The notes below the pieces were generated by a model. That model saw nothing but the letters and a program-made list of their open reading frames with translations. It did not search any database and was not told the origin of the DNA. Positions 16,950-31,372 of a stretch of 64,000 nucleotides of DNA are shown here, one piece after another. Position 1 is the first letter of the stretch, and each line of letters opens with the position of its first letter. The stretch covers positions 77,066,001-77,130,000 of the forward strand of contig OZ231126.1 in NCBI GenBank assembly GCA_965153355.1, given 5' to 3'. Made by a program: the position numbers and the translations under genes. Source of the stretch: Flaccisagitta enflata (Eukaryota; Chaetognatha; Sagittoidea; Aphragmophora).

Positions 16950-17915
16950 TCTCGTTAATGGTTTTTCATTCATCAAAGCTGTCAATAACTCTTTCATTAA
17001 TCCACCGTCCGTCCCGTCCCCGACCCACCCAAACCATATCACTGCTTTCCTTCTACAAGGCCCTTCCATCTCTCGCGACTGTATGACAAGTGAATCAGAT
17101 CCCTCACGATACCCCAACTGAAATATATGGGGTATGGTATTGTATATTATTGTATATTTGTACCAATCTACCAATGAAACTTGTTTGTCCACGAGTTAGT
17201 TTGTCACCAGAAAAAACCAAACTTTCTTTTCTGTCTTAAGCCTAACTTGCGCTCGTCGTATTTTTCTTGTCTTTTCTGAGACCGTGGCAGAAGAGATGGT
17301 CATCAACATGATTTTATTTTGCTACAAAAAGATAAGAAATATCAGTCGGTCATTTATCATCGAAACTAAAGCCAAAACCCGTCTCATGTGCGTCTATTTT
17401 TTCCGTTGCAGCCACAAATTTCTGCGCTAATTCTTTTTTCGTGTCTTTTTTTTTTTTGGATTCTTTTTAGGTTGACAATAAATATGAGAGAATGTTTTTG
17501 GCAACAAAACTGTTTGAGTAAACTTTTAATAGTAGTAAAGAAAGAGGGGGAAGATAAAGGAATTACTTTCGCAGCCGCGTTACAGATGAGACATTACCAC
17601 TTGACATGAGCCTTGACAAACTTAAATTATGATTTTGTATTTGTGCTCGGTTAATATATACTTGTTAATGTTCTTGTTTATGCGGGAGGGGGGGGTGAAA
17701 TTGGCTATAAGGACCTATCTCTTCCACTCTTCTAGGTTACAAGCATGACCATATGAACAAATCAACAAAGCTGGGGGAGATCCGTCCGTTTCAACATGAT
17801 TAAACACAAAGAAAAAAAGAGAGAAAGCAGAAAAATGATTTTCCCTTCATTTTATGAATATTGAAAGAGGAAAAAAAAACCTCCATGATTAACTCATTTC
17901 GTTCTGGTCCTCTTT
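16945..17915. other. spacer, no gene recognised
   Basis: AT-leaning sequence. Open frames at 16887-17192 (minus) and 17388-17609 (plus) show no domain and no splice-bounded structure. Confidence 0.4.
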
Positions 17916-17974
17916 TTCTTCTCCTTCTCCTTCTCCTTCTTCTTCTTCTTCTTCTTCTTCTTCTTCTTCTTCTT
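17916..17974. repeat. (TTC)n tract
   Basis: CTTCTC steps followed by about 40 bp of pure TTC. Confidence 0.95.
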
Positions 17975-18531
17975 CATGATGACTGTAGCCTCAAAGGCGG
18001 CTTCTCTTTCCTCTGACAATCAAAAAATGGTTGGAAAAATGAAAAGAGGGAACTGGTCGGGGACATTGGGGAGGTCTGAGTTAACATGAAGTAAAAAATG
18101 GAAGAGTATGGGACACATTGTTGAGGTAATTGGCAAATTGTTAAGGACATCATGTAGCAAATAAGGCCGGAAACGCTCGCGGGTGGGCAGGGGCATAAAT
18201 GCGGGTGGGCAGTGGCCGTATGTTGTTAGGCGGGGCTATAATGTAGCTGGGCTGGGGCCATAATGCTCAACAAGCAGTATTTCAGCCGACCACACATTAA
18301 TAACTCCATCCCACGGTGCAGTGTCAAAGAGAATGGGGTGGGTGGTAATGAAGATTTCTCCCTCAGCGAAATAGAAGAGAGAGAAAAAAGTTTTTGATAA
18401 TTATTGGACAGGCGAAGACAGGCCAGGGGCACGTAAGGAGGAGAAACGAGGAGGAAAGGAAAGGAGGATGAGGAGAAAGAGGAAAAAGAAGAGGAAGAGC
18501 ATGAGGAGCGAATTAAGAGGAGCGGAAAAAT
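17975..18531. other. spacer with a 5' family A fragment
   Basis: At 18162-18225, AAGGCCGGAAACGCTCGCGGGTGGGCAGGGGC plus a second GTGGGCAG box matches the 5' part of family A (read in two pieces). No array or hairpin end follows, so it looks truncated. The remainder is purine-rich. Confidence 0.5.
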
Positions 18532-18782
18532 AACAAGGCCGGATACACGGCAGGACAGTCGCGGACGGTTGGGCAGGAGCAGTAAAGCGAAAACCGCCCG
18601 GAATTCAAAAATATGACGGACGGACGGACGGACGGACCTACCGACCTACCGACCGACACGGCAAGATGTAGAGTCACGTGTCCGCGACTAAAAAAGGTTG
18701 ACGGGGTATTACGGACGGACGGACCTACCGACCTACCGACCGACACGGCAAGATGTAGAGTCACGTGTCCGCGACTAAAAAA
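18532..18782 (+). mobile_element. family A hairpin element, copy A3, with tandem 3' half
   Basis: 5' end AACAAGGCCGGATACACGG, motif GTCGCGGAC (18558-18566), GGGCAGGAGC box, GGAC array and hairpin ending TCCGCGACTAAAA. The right arm GTCCGCGAC (18680-18688) is the exact complement of the 5' motif. The array-plus-hairpin half is then repeated with its flank GGTTGACGGGGTATTA (second copy about 18708-18782, period ~87 bp), a local tandem duplication. Confidence 0.8.
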
Positions 18783-18843
18783 GGTTGACGGGGTATTAAA
18801 AACGGAAGCTGCAGAACTACCACAGCAAGGCAGGGGGCAGCAC

Positions 18844-19035
18844 TGGACGTAGCAGGCGGTAGGGTACATGAGGTGTGGGGCTAAAGAGAGGGGGGAGGGA
18901 GAAGCGCTGGACGTAGCAGGCGGTAGGGTACATGAGGTGTGGGGCTAAAGAGAGGGGGTAGGGAGAAGCGCTGGACGTAGCAGGCGGTAGGGTATATGAG
19001 GTGTGGGGCTATAGAGAGGGGAATCGGGGGAGGGA
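18844..19035. repeat. ~65-bp minisatellite, three copies
   Basis: Units start GGACGTAGCAGGCGGTAGGG at 18844, 18909 and 18972 (periods 65 and 63). Each contains ATGAGGTGTGGGGCTAAAGA. The unit is G-rich. Confidence 0.92.
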
Positions 19036-19264
19036 CAGAGCATTGGAGAAAAACTGGAGATTCATGTACAAGGCGAGTGGAGGAAGAGGCGTTACGAGTG
19101 TGGGTGATGAAGAGGAGGAAAGGGCGAACTAAGCAAGACGAAGGTGGAGGGTGTGCATAGTGAGGAAGGAGGGGCAGTGTGGGCGATGCAGGATGGGGGT
19201 ACAGGGTTTGCAAAACAATTGGAGGAAAGGGATTGCAGATCGGCAAATTATTCGGTATCTCTTC

Positions 19265-19466
19265 TTAGTCGCGTGCACGCAACTCTCCAACCCGCTTTGT
19301 CCGTCCATCCGTCGGTCGGTTGGTTGGTTGAGCGTTCATGTTTTACTTTTTTATGATTTTATTTCTTTGACCCCACTGCTACTGCTTGAATAGTCTAGTG
19401 ACCTCAAATATGGCCCCTGCCCACCCGCACGCGAATTCGGTATCCGTGTATCCGGCCTTGTTTTTA
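19265..19466 (-). mobile_element. family A hairpin element, copy A4
   Basis: The hairpin end (TTAGTCGCGTGCACGCAACT) starts at 19265 and the GTATCCGGCCTTGTTTTT end is at 19446-19466. The hairpin arm GTCGCGTGC (19268-19276) pairs with GCACGCGA(A) at 19427-19435. GGTC/GGTT steps lie between, then about 90 bp of unrelated-looking sequence. Confidence 0.75.
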
Positions 19467-19748
19467 AAAAGGAGGATGACACTGTAATGAAGATCGCAAT
19501 CGAAGATTTTTATAGCATGGAACCAAATGAAATGGGTCGAAGAGAGAAAGAGAGAGAGAAAGGTAGAGCCGACAAGACAGAGACAGAGACACGTTTACAA
19601 AAAGAAAATGAGAGATTGAGACAGAGAGAGACGTTCGGTACAATAGAAAGCAGATATGAACTCATGAGTTAAAGGGAAACGCTCTCGCACGCAATCTTAC
19701 AGAATTAATGGGAAAAATCGGACCCGAGCCGAAGGAGAGTAAATGAGA

Positions 19749-19752
<4 letters not shown>
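19467..19752. other. spacer, no gene recognised
   Basis: Purine-rich AGAGAC words; no gene. Confidence 0.4.

Positions 19753-19804
<52 letters not shown>
19753..19804. repeat. (CT)n tract
   Basis: 52 bp of CT flanked on both sides by AGTAAATGAGAAATC, a short direct repeat around the tract. Confidence 0.95.
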
Positions 19805-19807
<3 letters not shown>

Positions 19808-19905
19808 CATGCGGAGGCCGAGCGAGTAAATGAGAAATCTCAGTGCTGGAGTTCATTGAATCAGAAGAGAGAGATGATAAAAATTCATGGAAGCCCCAAA
19901 ATGAA

Positions 19906-20004
19906 AAAGAAGAAGAAGAAGAAGAAGAAGAAGAAGAAGAAGAAGAAGAAGAAGAAGAAGAAGAAGAAGAAGAAGAAGGAAAAAAAAAAGAAGAAGAAGA
20001 AGAA
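19906..20004. repeat. (GAA)n tract
   Basis: About 70 bp of pure GAA, a poly-A interruption, then GAA again. Confidence 0.96.
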
Positions 20005-20020
20005 AATGATGAGAACAAGT

Positions 20021-20523
20021 CATCCGAGGATCGCACATTGTCAGCGGTACCCGATGCCCTGCTTGGAGTGATCAGCTGAAGAAGAAGAGTTAGAGCAGGT
20101 CAGCGGCCCCAAATGGCTGATGTCCTGTGGGTCACAGGGATGAATTTCCTTACATCTTGAGAAGGCATATTTCAGGTCTTTGGGGCAACTATCCATGATG
20201 TTCAATGAAAGTTTTACAATTTTTTTCTATTTCTTGTCAATTTTCCATGTTATTCAATAACAACTTCAATTTATTTTTTTTTTTCAATTTTCTATGTTAT
20301 CCAATTGGCATTTTTCTTTTTTTTTTTTTTTAAATTTTCCATGTTATTCAATGGGAAGTTTGCATCATGTCATTTTCTCATGTTATTCAATGGGAATTTG
20401 AGAATTAAGAAGCTTGAAGGCGGGATATATGGACGGACAGACAAATGGATGGACAGAAGGATGTAAGGAAATTCACCCCTGTGTCCTAAAAGACATCGGT
20501 CCTTTGGGCCGCTGCCCAAAAAG
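20021..20523 (+). mobile_element. family B inverted-repeat element, copy B1
   Basis: A leader (GTCATCCGAGGATCGCACAT ...) carries the hairpin GCCCTGCT...AGCAGG(T)C and then the left inverted repeat: GCGGCCCCAAATGGC, GATGTCCTGT, CACAGGGATGAATTTCC. The right end (about 20460-20523) is its reverse complement, ending GGGCCGCTGCCCAAAAA. The core (20190-20400) is a ~60-bp degenerate minisatellite with TTCCATGTTATTCAATGGGA. No coding capacity. Confidence 0.75.
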
Positions 20524-20649
20524 AGAAAGGAAAATTAGGAGTGGGAAGGAAAGAAAAACAGAGGAATGTTGAGGCCGCATCGAAGAACGAGAAAAGAAGT
20601 GGAGAAAAGAAAGTATGGAAAGATTTGTAATTATAAAGAGAGAGAGAGA

Positions 20650-21182
20650 AAACTAGTCATCCAAGGATCGCACATGGTCAGCGGTACCCGATGCCCTGCT
20701 GAGTGATCCAGTGAAGAAGTGGAGTGAGAGCAGGGCAGCGGCCCCAAAGGGCCGATGTCCTGTAGAACACAGGGGGGAATTTCGAGACGTCCGTCCGTCC
20801 TGAGGGGGCTCTAGATGGCTGATTTATGCCACTGAAGGCATATATGAGGGCTGGAGGGCATAATTAAGGCTTGGAGAGCAGATTTGAGGTTTGGCGGGCT
20901 GGTTCTAAGCTTGGAGGGCTGATTGAAGGTCTGGAGGGCAGATTTGAGGTCTGGGAGGCAGATTAAGGGCATGGGAGGGGGGCTGATTTGAAGCCAAGAG
21001 GGCTGATTTTAGGCCTGGAGGGCTAAATTGAGTCCTTGGAGGGCTAATTTGAGGCCTTGATGGTCAACGGAGGGGGGGGGGACGGAAGGACGGACGGAAG
21101 GACGGACGGAAGGACGGACGTCTCGAAATTCCCCCCTGTGTTCTACAGGACATCGGCCCTTTGGGGCCGCTGCCCAAAAACG
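20650..21182 (+). mobile_element. family B inverted-repeat element, copy B2
   Basis: Same leader and GCCCTGCT...AGCAGGGC hairpin as B1. The left and right inverted repeats are almost perfect over about 70 bp: GCGGCCCCAAAGGGCCGATG at left is mirrored by CATCGGCCCTTTGGGGCCGC at right, and both include GTCCGTCC / GGACGGAC steps. The core is a different minisatellite (20815-21062). Confidence 0.8.
20815..21062. repeat. ~24-bp minisatellite core of B2
   Basis: About ten degenerate copies of GGAGGGCTGATTTGAGGC(C/T)T. Confidence 0.85.
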
Positions 21183-21466
<284 letters not shown>

Positions 21467-21551
21467 CCGAGTTTGCAGAAATTATTCCCTGGAAGGTCAG
21501 ATGTTAAGATTTTCGAAGTTTCATTACCAGCAGCCGCAGCAAAATGTGTGT

Positions 21552-21555
<4 letters not shown>

Positions 21556-21644
<89 letters not shown>
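21556..21644. repeat. (GA)n tract
   Basis: About 89 bp of GA, 90 bp after the previous tract. Confidence 0.98.
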
Positions 21645-21647
<3 letters not shown>

Positions 21648-21867
21648 TGCTGCTTATTCCCGGTGTGAATACATAGAGACATTCCTACTATAGCCCAGTG
21701 TGTTATATTTTACCCATAGTATCGACCAATCCTAGCAACGCGCCAACCATCCATTAACTGACCCGCCCAGCGACCAACTGAACAACGCAACCGACCAACT
21801 GTGCCTGTGGTAGTGATGGATGGATCCACGGCGATTCTAATCAGCCTCGCAAAAAGAAACCTGAAAG

Positions 21868-21985
21868 CAATTTGAATCTCTGCAGTGCCTCTTTCCCCTC
21901 TCCCCCCCCTTCTTGCTTGAATCTCTGCAGCGCCTCTTTCCCCTCCCCCCCCCTTTCTTGCTTGAATCTCTGCTCTTTCTTTCAA
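21868..21985. repeat. ~43-bp direct repeat, 2.5 copies
   Basis: TTGAATCTCTGCAG(T/C)GCCTC, TTTCCCCTC and a poly-C run recur at about 21871, 21917 and (partial) 21963. Confidence 0.9.
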
Positions 21986-22029
21986 TCTGCACTCGTTTCC
22001 ATTCATCTCCTTTCAAAACAACACATTAC

Positions 22030-22181
<152 letters not shown>

Positions 22182-22490
22182 CTCTTTACATATGAACTCG
22201 CATATATACCTGTAGAACTTGATTACATGCACGGTTTCTTACCGATTCACACGCTGGTTGGATTGGAGGATGTACGCGCGAGCGCACGCGTGTGTTTGTG
22301 TGTGCCTATGTGTGTTTAGATCGTCTCCGTCTTTTAGTCTCTGGACGCGCGCACGCGCACGAATAGTTAAGAAGAAAACCGTCCCTTTTCTTAACCGGTC
22401 CACACAAAAGCCCTGCCTCAAATCTCAGGTTCTTTACTCGATTTCGGACGCAATTCTTAAACCAATTTGCATTTTTATTGCGGCCGACCT
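22182..22490. other. spacer with CGCGCA-rich segments
   Basis: Alternating purine-pyrimidine words (GCGCGAGCGCACGCGTGTG near 22275). No gene supported. Confidence 0.4.
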
Positions 22491-22544
<54 letters not shown>

Positions 22545-22556
22545 CGACGACGATGT
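22491..22556. repeat. (GAC)n tract
   Basis: About 22 GAC trimers with two GAT interruptions; reads as poly-Asp on the + strand. No exon boundaries recognised. Confidence 0.93.
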
Positions 22557-22866
22557 GTCAGTAACGCCGTCTTCCGGTCTACTGTCTATCTGTTTCTCTC
22601 CTGACGGGCAGACATGGAAGATTCTGATGCTGACAAAGAAAAAAAAGAATGGAAACTAGTGCAACAGAGAATTGAGCAAGTGTAGCAATCGACTTTTTGT
22701 CATATGAAGAGTTTTTACAGACAGATTTGAAACGACGGAAACAGGAAGAAAAAACTGAAAATAAGGGAAGCGTCAATAAAATCGAATTAGTATTGATCTA
22801 ATTCGGTTTTTCGATTTTGAAAGGGAGTATAATGCTTAGCATAAAGACGTACGATGTATTGTCTCT

Positions 22867-22869
<3 letters not shown>

Positions 22870-22945
<76 letters not shown>
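22870..22945. repeat. (CT)n tract
   Basis: 76 bp of uninterrupted CT. Confidence 0.98.
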
Positions 22946-22950
<5 letters not shown>

Positions 22951-23406
22951 TCTCAAGAGAGAGAAAACTCAACGAAATCTCGACTCGAATATGAATTCAA
23001 ATTTCACCGACTAATGCTTAATGGTGATTCTCTTTTTCCCCATGAGATGCAAACGTCCTGACCACGAGGAGAGGCAAAGAGGAAGATAGCAGGGTTGAGG
23101 AGTAGAAGAAAGAAGATAGAGGAAGAAGGAGATAGAACAAGAAGAGGAAGAAGGAAGGAGAAGGCCAAGAAGAGGAAGCAGAAAAAGAAAAAGAAAAAGA
23201 AGAGGAAGAAGAAGGAGAAAAAGAGACAAAAAGAAAGTGGCGATAAAGACCGAAGGAAAAAGGGAAATGGAAAAAAGGGAAATGGAAAAAAGGGAAGATG
23301 TAATGCAGAGATTTTGCTAATGAGGGATGGTTGTTTGACTTCAACAACGGAATGGGGAATTTTCTCTCTCTCTCTCTCTCTCTCTCCTCTCTGCTTTCTC
23401 TTGGCC
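22946..23406. other. purine-rich spacer
   Basis: GAAGAGGAAG-rich 23095-23300, with three AAAAAGGGAAATGG copies near 23262-23295. A short CT run lies at 23362-23387. No gene supported. Confidence 0.45.
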
Positions 23407-23735
23407 TTCTGTCGATGACTATGCCACATATGGGGGAGCATGTCTGTACCTGCCCTCCAGCCTCCAGGCCTATATCTGCCCCAGGCCCAAATCCAGTCTT
23501 GGGCCTAACCCACCTCAAGGCCTGCATCCCAACCCCAAGGCCCAGATTCTACTCACTAGGGATTTGGGCCTCAAGACTGGGATTTGGGCCTGGAGGCTGG
23601 GATATGGGCCTCCAGGCTGAGATATGGGCCTGGAGGCTGGGGGAGGGGGGATGCGGACATGAAGAAGGAGAAAACTCCCCATATGTGTGAAAGCATAGGT
23701 CATCGACCCCTTCGGGGCCGCTGCCCTGCTCCCTC
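23407..23735. mobile_element. family B-like inverted-repeat element, copy B4
   Basis: Left GATGACTATGCCACATATGG is mirrored at the right end (about 23665-23705), whose reverse complement reads GATGACCTATGC...CACATATGGGG. The right side then continues CCCCTTCGGGGCCGCTGCCC, the family B end. The core (23450-23640) is a degenerate minisatellite of GGCCTGGAGGCTGGGATATG and its reverse complement. Confidence 0.65.
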
Positions 23736-24019
23736 CTCAACTTAAACCACAACCTACTTATATATTCGGTTTAATAAGTAATAAGATAAGTAGAACGAAA
23801 ACAAAAGAGATGCGGTAGTTTGGAGATCTAAGAAACAGAAAAGATAGTGACAATTGGCGAAACAGCTTGTTAAAAACTTAGTACATGATGACATATTCAC
23901 AGATGACAATTTGCGTAATGTGTAACTATCTTAAGGCTTTCACCAACCACTATTTATAAATCTATTTTGCTTGTAAGAAGGCGAGGAAGCACCGTAAAAC
24001 CCGACAATATGTGGAGGAA

Positions 24020-25770
<1,751 letters not shown>

Positions 25771-25798
25771 AATGACAAAGAGTCAAACAGCCAAAGGA

Positions 25799-25905
25799 AC
25801 AGAGAGACAGAGAGACAGAGAGACGGAGAGAGATAGAGACTGAGACAGATAGAGACTGAGACAGATAGAGACTGAGACAGAGAGACAGAGACGGAGAGAC
25901 TGAGA
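25799..25905. repeat. AGAGACAG and 16-bp ATAGAGACTGAGACAG minisatellite
   Basis: Three AGAGACAG steps followed by three copies of ATAGAGACTGAGACAG. Confidence 0.9.

Positions 25906-27060
<1,155 letters not shown>

Positions 27061-27090
<30 letters not shown>
27061..27090. repeat. (TC)n tract, short
   Basis: 30 bp of TC. Confidence 0.92.
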
Positions 27091-27092
<2 letters not shown>

Positions 27093-27920
27093 TCCTCAGC
27101 TCATCTCCTTTTGTCTCATTTTTGACATAATTTTCTTTCTTCTTTGTGCCGCAAATCAGAACATCTTATTTTTTTCCCTTTTACGAGGCAGCAGAAGATT
27201 TTTGGGTCGATTTATGATTTTTCATGCCTGAAGTATATTACCATTTGCCATATACCGTTTGCCGAGTTATTGTTGAGTTCATTTTCTCTTTTGGATTTTT
27301 TTTCTTCTTTGATTGATTTGTTTGTTCGATGTAACTATCAAATTGCGAGTCTCATTGCATGTGTCAACGTATTAGGCGAGTTACCCTTGGAGGCTATAGC
27401 TATCGTTCAAAACTTCACTAGCTCAAAGCATCTTATGTGCCGACTAACAGACGTACGGACTTACGTACGGACTTACCAACTTGCAGATTAAAGACTGACG
27501 AGACACGCGAGGTGTGGGAGTGAAATGAGAATCGCCTCACTGAAGAAGAGGCGGAGGAAGAGGAGGAGGAAGAGGAGGAGTTATAGGAGGAGTAATCTTC
27601 TTTGTTGCGGTCGAATTAAATTGGAAACTCTAGTGCGCCACCTGAGCGAGAAAAAAAAAGAGAACAAGAGAAAAGAAAAATCGTGAATCACCACCTTTAA
27701 AATGGCGCTAATTTTGATCTGCCATTACCTCGATCGATTTCGGTGATACTGATCACGTAACACGCGTGGGCTAGATTTCCTTTGGTTAATCAGTGACAAA
27801 GATTAGCTTGAACAACCGCGTTTTCTGAAAGTTTTACAAGCATTCATTTATTCTCTCTTCAGCACAAAGTACGTCTGTTAAGGCAAAGCGCCATTTAACG
27901 GCCATGCCATCATGATCTAC
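27091..27920. other. spacer, no gene recognised
   Basis: 27440-27480 has ACGTACGGACTTACGTACGGACTT (read in two 12-bp steps), a short direct repeat. 27540-27590 is GAGGAGGAAGAGG-rich. No gene supported. Confidence 0.4.
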
Positions 27921-27949
27921 ATCATCATTATCATCATTATCATCATGAA

Positions 27950-28020
<71 letters not shown>

Positions 28021-28069
28021 TATCATCCTCATCATCATCATCATCATCATCATTATCATCATCATCATC
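27921..28069. repeat. (TCA)n tract
   Basis: About 150 bp of ATC/TCA trimers with TTATCA interruptions at both ends. Confidence 0.97.
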
Positions 28070-28270
28070 CCTTTAAAAAAGATAAAAGAACAAGCAAATA
28101 TAAAACAATTTAATCCAATCCAAAATCTTGATGCAATTTATGAGATATCTCTTCCAATTCCACCCTAATGGTTTGCAAACAGCTCCTTAGTCACAAAATT
28201 CCATTCTAGTTTTTAATCCACTATTTTGCCCACATTTGATTGCCTTCTGCACAATTTCCGAGTGGGTATT

Positions 28271-28343
28271 GCTGCCGAGAATTCTCGGTAGCATTAACGA
28301 TGTCATTTTGATGTTTTCATGCTATAGAGAATTCTCTATAGCA
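28271..28343. repeat. two GAATTC-centred palindromes
   Basis: GCTGCCGAGAATTCTCGGTAGC (28271-28292; two 11-bp halves, one mismatch) and a perfect 24-bp palindrome with half-site TGCTATAGAGAA (28320-28343). Both are followed by the word (G)CATTAA. Confidence 0.88.
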
Positions 28344-28383
28344 TTAAAATCAATTCTCAGTTATGATGATTGTTATAAAAGAT

Positions 28384-28386
<3 letters not shown>

Positions 28387-28433
<47 letters not shown>

Positions 28434-28446
28434 CTTTCTCTCTCTC
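28387..28446. repeat. (TC)n tract
   Basis: About 42 bp of TC, then TTTCT steps. Confidence 0.94.
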
Positions 28447-28954
28447 ATGCTAGTTCAATGAACAAGTTTCTAGTGAGACAAAACGCCTTAAAAAAAATGT
28501 CAAAACCTTAAAAATATATATAAAAATATTAGGATGAATTTTTCATGGAAAAATTGATATCATTTCTTATACAGGTTTTTCATAGAAAATATTTTTTTAT
28601 CAAACAAACTTCTATAGTTTTTTTTTGTCAAATTTTTTTTTTCATCTTTGTTATCAAAATTTTTAGGATAAATTCCATTTATGTAGAAGTAATTTCACCT
28701 TTTCTTTTTGATCAGAAGGAATTTTCAATGATTTTTTTTCTTCATGTTTACATTTATGATTTTCATTGTCAAAAATATTTTTTCATAAACATATTTGATG
28801 ATTATATTGAGAATGCCATTATCATCAAAGGCAGTTAATTTGTTTTTCAAATTGTAAATTTTTGCTTGTCTTGAATATTATTAATGAATAAGAATTATTT
28901 TGTTCTTTGATTTTTTGTTGCACTAATGAAAAGACATATTACACTCAAATAAAG
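28447..28954. other. very AT-rich spacer
   Basis: Poly-T and ATTTTT words throughout. The open frame at 28545-28838 is Phe/Ile-rich from composition and has no domain. Confidence 0.45.
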
Positions 28955-29580
<626 letters not shown>

Positions 29581-29668
29581 AGAGAAGAAAAGAAAGCAGG
29601 AGGAAGGGCAGAGAAAAAGATAAACAAATTCTCAGTAGCAAGAATCAAATTTTTTTTATAATCTTAAC

Positions 29669-29745
29669 GCTAGCGAGAATTCTCGGTAGCGTGAAAATCC
29701 CCGATTCTCGGTAGCGTGAATTCTAAGAATTCTCGCCAGCATTAA
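29669..29745. repeat. cluster of GAGAATTCTCG palindromes
   Basis: CGCTAGCGAGAATTCTCGGTAGCG (29669-29692; two 12-bp halves), a half copy GATTCTCGGTAGCGTGAATTC, and AGAATTCTCGCCAGCATTAA. Same family as the palindromes at 28271-28343, with the same trailing GCATTAA. Confidence 0.85.
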
Positions 29746-29960
29746 ACTCCCCAATTTCCCCCTCCACATTTTATTTGCCGATTCCCCATTCTTGATCCAC
29801 CATTTCCCCCTCTCCACCATTTATACCTCGTCCTCCACCATTTCCTTTTTTCGCGGCGGCTGGTCTGGCACTTAGGCCTCTCGCCAGGCAGACCGGTAAA
29901 ACCATTAAAACTAGTACCACATTCCAATTGGCTGCCGTCGTTTACTACTACTCAGCTCAG

Positions 29961-29962
<2 letters not shown>
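29746..29962. other. C-rich spacer
   Basis: CCCCCTCCACCATTT steps repeat loosely three times (29755-29850). No gene. Confidence 0.45.
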
Positions 29963-30027
<65 letters not shown>

Positions 30028-30063
30028 TGCTTTCTTCTTTTCCTTTTTGTGTTCTTTTTTTTT

Positions 30064-30094
<31 letters not shown>
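29963..30094. repeat. (CT)n tract followed by poly-A
   Basis: 59 bp of CT (29963-30021), then a 30-bp poly-A run at 30065-30094. Confidence 0.96.
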
Positions 30095-30097
<3 letters not shown>

Positions 30098-30526
30098 TAA
30101 CGTGACTCACGTCACACTTTCGATGTTTAACCGGTTCCAACTTTTCCTTGGCGTGTTCTGATTGGCCGTTTGTCGGTTCCATTTAGACGCTAATCGTCTT
30201 TTCTTAATCCCAGTCGACCATCAAAAAACCTGAGGCCCAATTTTACGCGACCGCGTTTTAATTTTCGGCTCCAGAACCCATTAAAAGTTTTGTGTATCAC
30301 AAGAATTGAACAGACCAAAATGGAGGAGAAGAAAAAGGAAGGAACAAGGAGAACAAAAAAGGGAGGAAAAAAAAATAAGGAGGAAAAAGAAAAGGCAGGA
30401 GAGTCAAACGGAGAGCGACGAAAAACATGGGAAGAATTGAGAACAGAGCAAGAGAAAGGTAGTAAGAGTGAAAAAGAAAAGACCGAGGAAAATTAGGAAA
30501 TACAAATACGGGAAAGAGAAAGGAGA

Positions 30527-30530
<4 letters not shown>
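30095..30530. other. spacer, purine-rich 3' half
   Basis: The Lys/Glu-rich open frame 30290-30496 results from A/G composition. No splice or domain support. Confidence 0.4.

Positions 30531-30592
<62 letters not shown>
30531..30592. repeat. (GA)n tract
   Basis: 62 bp of uninterrupted GA. Confidence 0.97.
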
Positions 30593-30595
<3 letters not shown>

Positions 30596-30678
30596 TGACG
30601 AGACAAACGTTACCAACGGCGGAGTCATCCAGTCTACAACTAAAGAAAAGAGATTACAGTGTAAACTGGTGAGACGAT

Positions 30679-30679
30679 A

Positions 30680-30747
<68 letters not shown>

Positions 30748-30748
30748 A
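30679..30748. repeat. (AAAG)n tract
   Basis: About 17 perfect AAAG steps ending directly at the family B leader. Confidence 0.98.
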
Positions 30749-30749
30749 C

Positions 30750-31313
30750 CAGTCGCCCAAGGGCAATATGTGGTCAGCGATACCCGTTGCCCTGCTTTGT
30801 GTGTATGTGAATGTAGGTGATGGTTAGCAGGGCAGCGGCCCCAAAGGGGACGATGTCCTGTAGAACACAGGGGGACTTCTGCTCGACTAGGTTCGAGAGC
30901 ACCATTTCATCATTGAATAACATAGAAAATTGACAAAAAATGAATATTTCAATAGTTTCCATTGAATAGCATGCAGAATGTGTAATCCTCGTTGAACACC
31001 ATGGAAAATTGACAAACAAATGAAACAAATATAGAGTTCCCATGGAATAGTATGGAAAATTGATGAAAAATGAAAAAAATGTAGAATTCCAATAAAATAG
31101 CATGGGAAATTAAAAAATAATGGGAAAATACAGAATTCCCATTGAAAAGTATGGAAAACTGATGAAAAATGAAAAAAAAATGTAAATTCCCATTGAATAA
31201 CATGGGAAATTTACAAAAAGATGATGAGATGGTGAGGGCAGGAGGGGGGACAAACGGATAAACGCACGAACGGAAGTCCCATGTTCTACAGGCCGCTGCC
31301 CAAAAAGGTTAAC
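30750..31313 (+). mobile_element. family B inverted-repeat element, copy B3
   Basis: Leader GTCGCCCAAGGGCAATATGT, hairpin GCCCTGCT...AGCAGGGC, then GCGGCCCCAAAGGGGACGAT and TGTAGAACACAGGGGGACTT. The right end GAAGTCCCATGTTCTACAGG and GCCGCTGCCCAAAAA completes the inverted pair, with a short deletion of the CATCGGCCC part. The core (30905-31210) is a ~58-bp minisatellite with TTCCCATTGAATAACATGGA. That is the B1 core word in opposite orientation. Confidence 0.78.
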
Positions 31314-31372
31314 TCGAGTGAATTCACTCTATTTACGTTCTCTTTTTCATTATTTGTTTTTCCCCGCCGTTG

